DNA from: Massilia frigida
Lineage (GTDB): Bacteria > Pseudomonadota > Gammaproteobacteria > Burkholderiales > Burkholderiaceae_D
Reading direction: 5' to 3'
NCBI RefSeq assembly: GCF_011682175.1
Contig: NZ_WHJG01000005.1
Coordinates: 223,265 to 287,264, forward strand
DNA length: 64,000 bases
Part shown: positions 63,813 through 64,000 of the stretch, in pieces
Position numbering within the stretch: the stretch's first letter is position 1
How the letters are laid out: the number at the start of each line of letters is the position of its first letter
Made by a program: the position numbers and the translations under genes
The notes under the pieces: model-generated
What the model was told of the DNA's origin: nothing
Databases searched by the model: none
Seen by the model: only the letters and a program-made list of their open reading frames with translations

Positions 63813-64000
63813 GTTATACACAACTCAGGCGCCTTCCTCCCGTAGTGCCTGCAATGTTTGAGCTGCGGTCATTACTTGGTCCAATCCTCGCCAGATGGTC
63901 TTGACGCCGGGCTCGCCATCGCTTTTGCGGGCAAGGAAGCCACCAATCTGGGCAATCAGGCGGACGACCTCGTTCAAGCGCGGTGATTGCGTCGGCTTTG
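63813..64000 (-). mobile_element. IS4-family (IS50-like) insertion sequence, partial
   Basis: The end GTTATACACAAC near 63813-63824 resembles the TTATACACAA core of IS50-type terminal repeats. The sequence to its right encodes a transposase reading leftward. Only about 190 bp are in the window; the rest lies beyond the right edge. Confidence 0.72.
63825..64000 (-). CDS. IS4-family transposase, C-terminal part
   Basis: Translating the minus strand gives RLNEVVRLIAQIGGFLARKS followed by DGEPGVKTIWRGLDQVMTAAQ and a stop at 63825. The LNEV.RL...GGFL.RK.DGEPG.KTIW.GL pattern is the C-terminal dimerisation region of Tn5/IS50-type transposases. The N-terminal and catalytic parts lie outside the window. 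Confidence 0.82.
   Translation of the reverse strand, partial: KPTQSPRLNEVVRLIAQIGGFLARKSDGEPGVKTIWRGLDQVMTAAQTLQALREEGA

Overview
The window is about 64 kb of GC-rich bacterial chromosome with dense coding on both strands. Gene content (UvrA next to a divergent ssb, GTP-dependent PEP carboxykinase, LytTR signalling, type VI secretion VgrG/PAAR, many DUF proteins) and codon use suggest a betaproteobacterium of the Oxalobacteraceae, in the Massilia/Janthinobacterium/Duganella range. This is an inference from overall character; there is no rRNA in the window to fix it.

Layout. 1-12 kb: a hypothetical protein cut by the window edge, a D-2-hydroxyacid dehydrogenase, pckG with promoter and terminator, a large ligand-sensing diguanylate cyclase, and a three-gene tripartite efflux operon (MFS pump, HlyD adaptor, NodT-type outer membrane factor). 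12-16 kb: uvrA with a small P-loop kinase behind it, divergent from ssb across a LexA-like box. 16-24 kb: TPR protein, purple-acid-phosphatase-like exoenzyme, an isolated cytochrome c module that resembles the front part of FTR1 iron-permease fusions, and small membrane, GST and hypothetical genes. 24-31 kb: LysR/EamA/aminopeptidase P group, VOC protein, LytS/LytR-type two-component pair, DUF2306 protein and an isochorismatase-like hydrolase.

31-43 kb is the most accessory-looking part: a 1094-residue superfamily 1 helicase whose last codons lie in the terminal repeat of a 172-bp MITE-like element, a flavin monooxygenase abutting a 15-bp tandem array, a 782-bp gene-poor and partly AT-rich gap, a class V aminotransferase, and a glycan module (DUF2795, DUF4254, GT2, GT9, then a convergent GT9) split by REP-like palindromes and a 17-bp tandem array. 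43-55 kb: NudC, AsmA, a thioredoxin-like protein, a transposase N-terminal fragment, lipoproteins, a CPA1 antiporter, a secreted alpha-amylase under two matching palindromic operators, a secreted beta-helix protein and an unusual tRNA-Cys. 55-59 kb: a phosphorelay set (hybrid-sensing histidine kinase, CheY-like regulator, Hpt protein, second regulator). 59-64 kb: a DUF4142 protein and a type VI secretion cassette (VgrG, PAAR, DUF4123 adaptor) in which the adaptor is broken by an IS4-family insertion running off the window.

The clearest items for follow-up are the amylase operators, the MITE-like element at the helicase end, the IS-disrupted type VI cassette, the covarying REP hairpins, the stand-alone FTR1-like cytochrome module and the odd tRNA-Cys. 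No CRISPR array, prophage or rRNA was seen.
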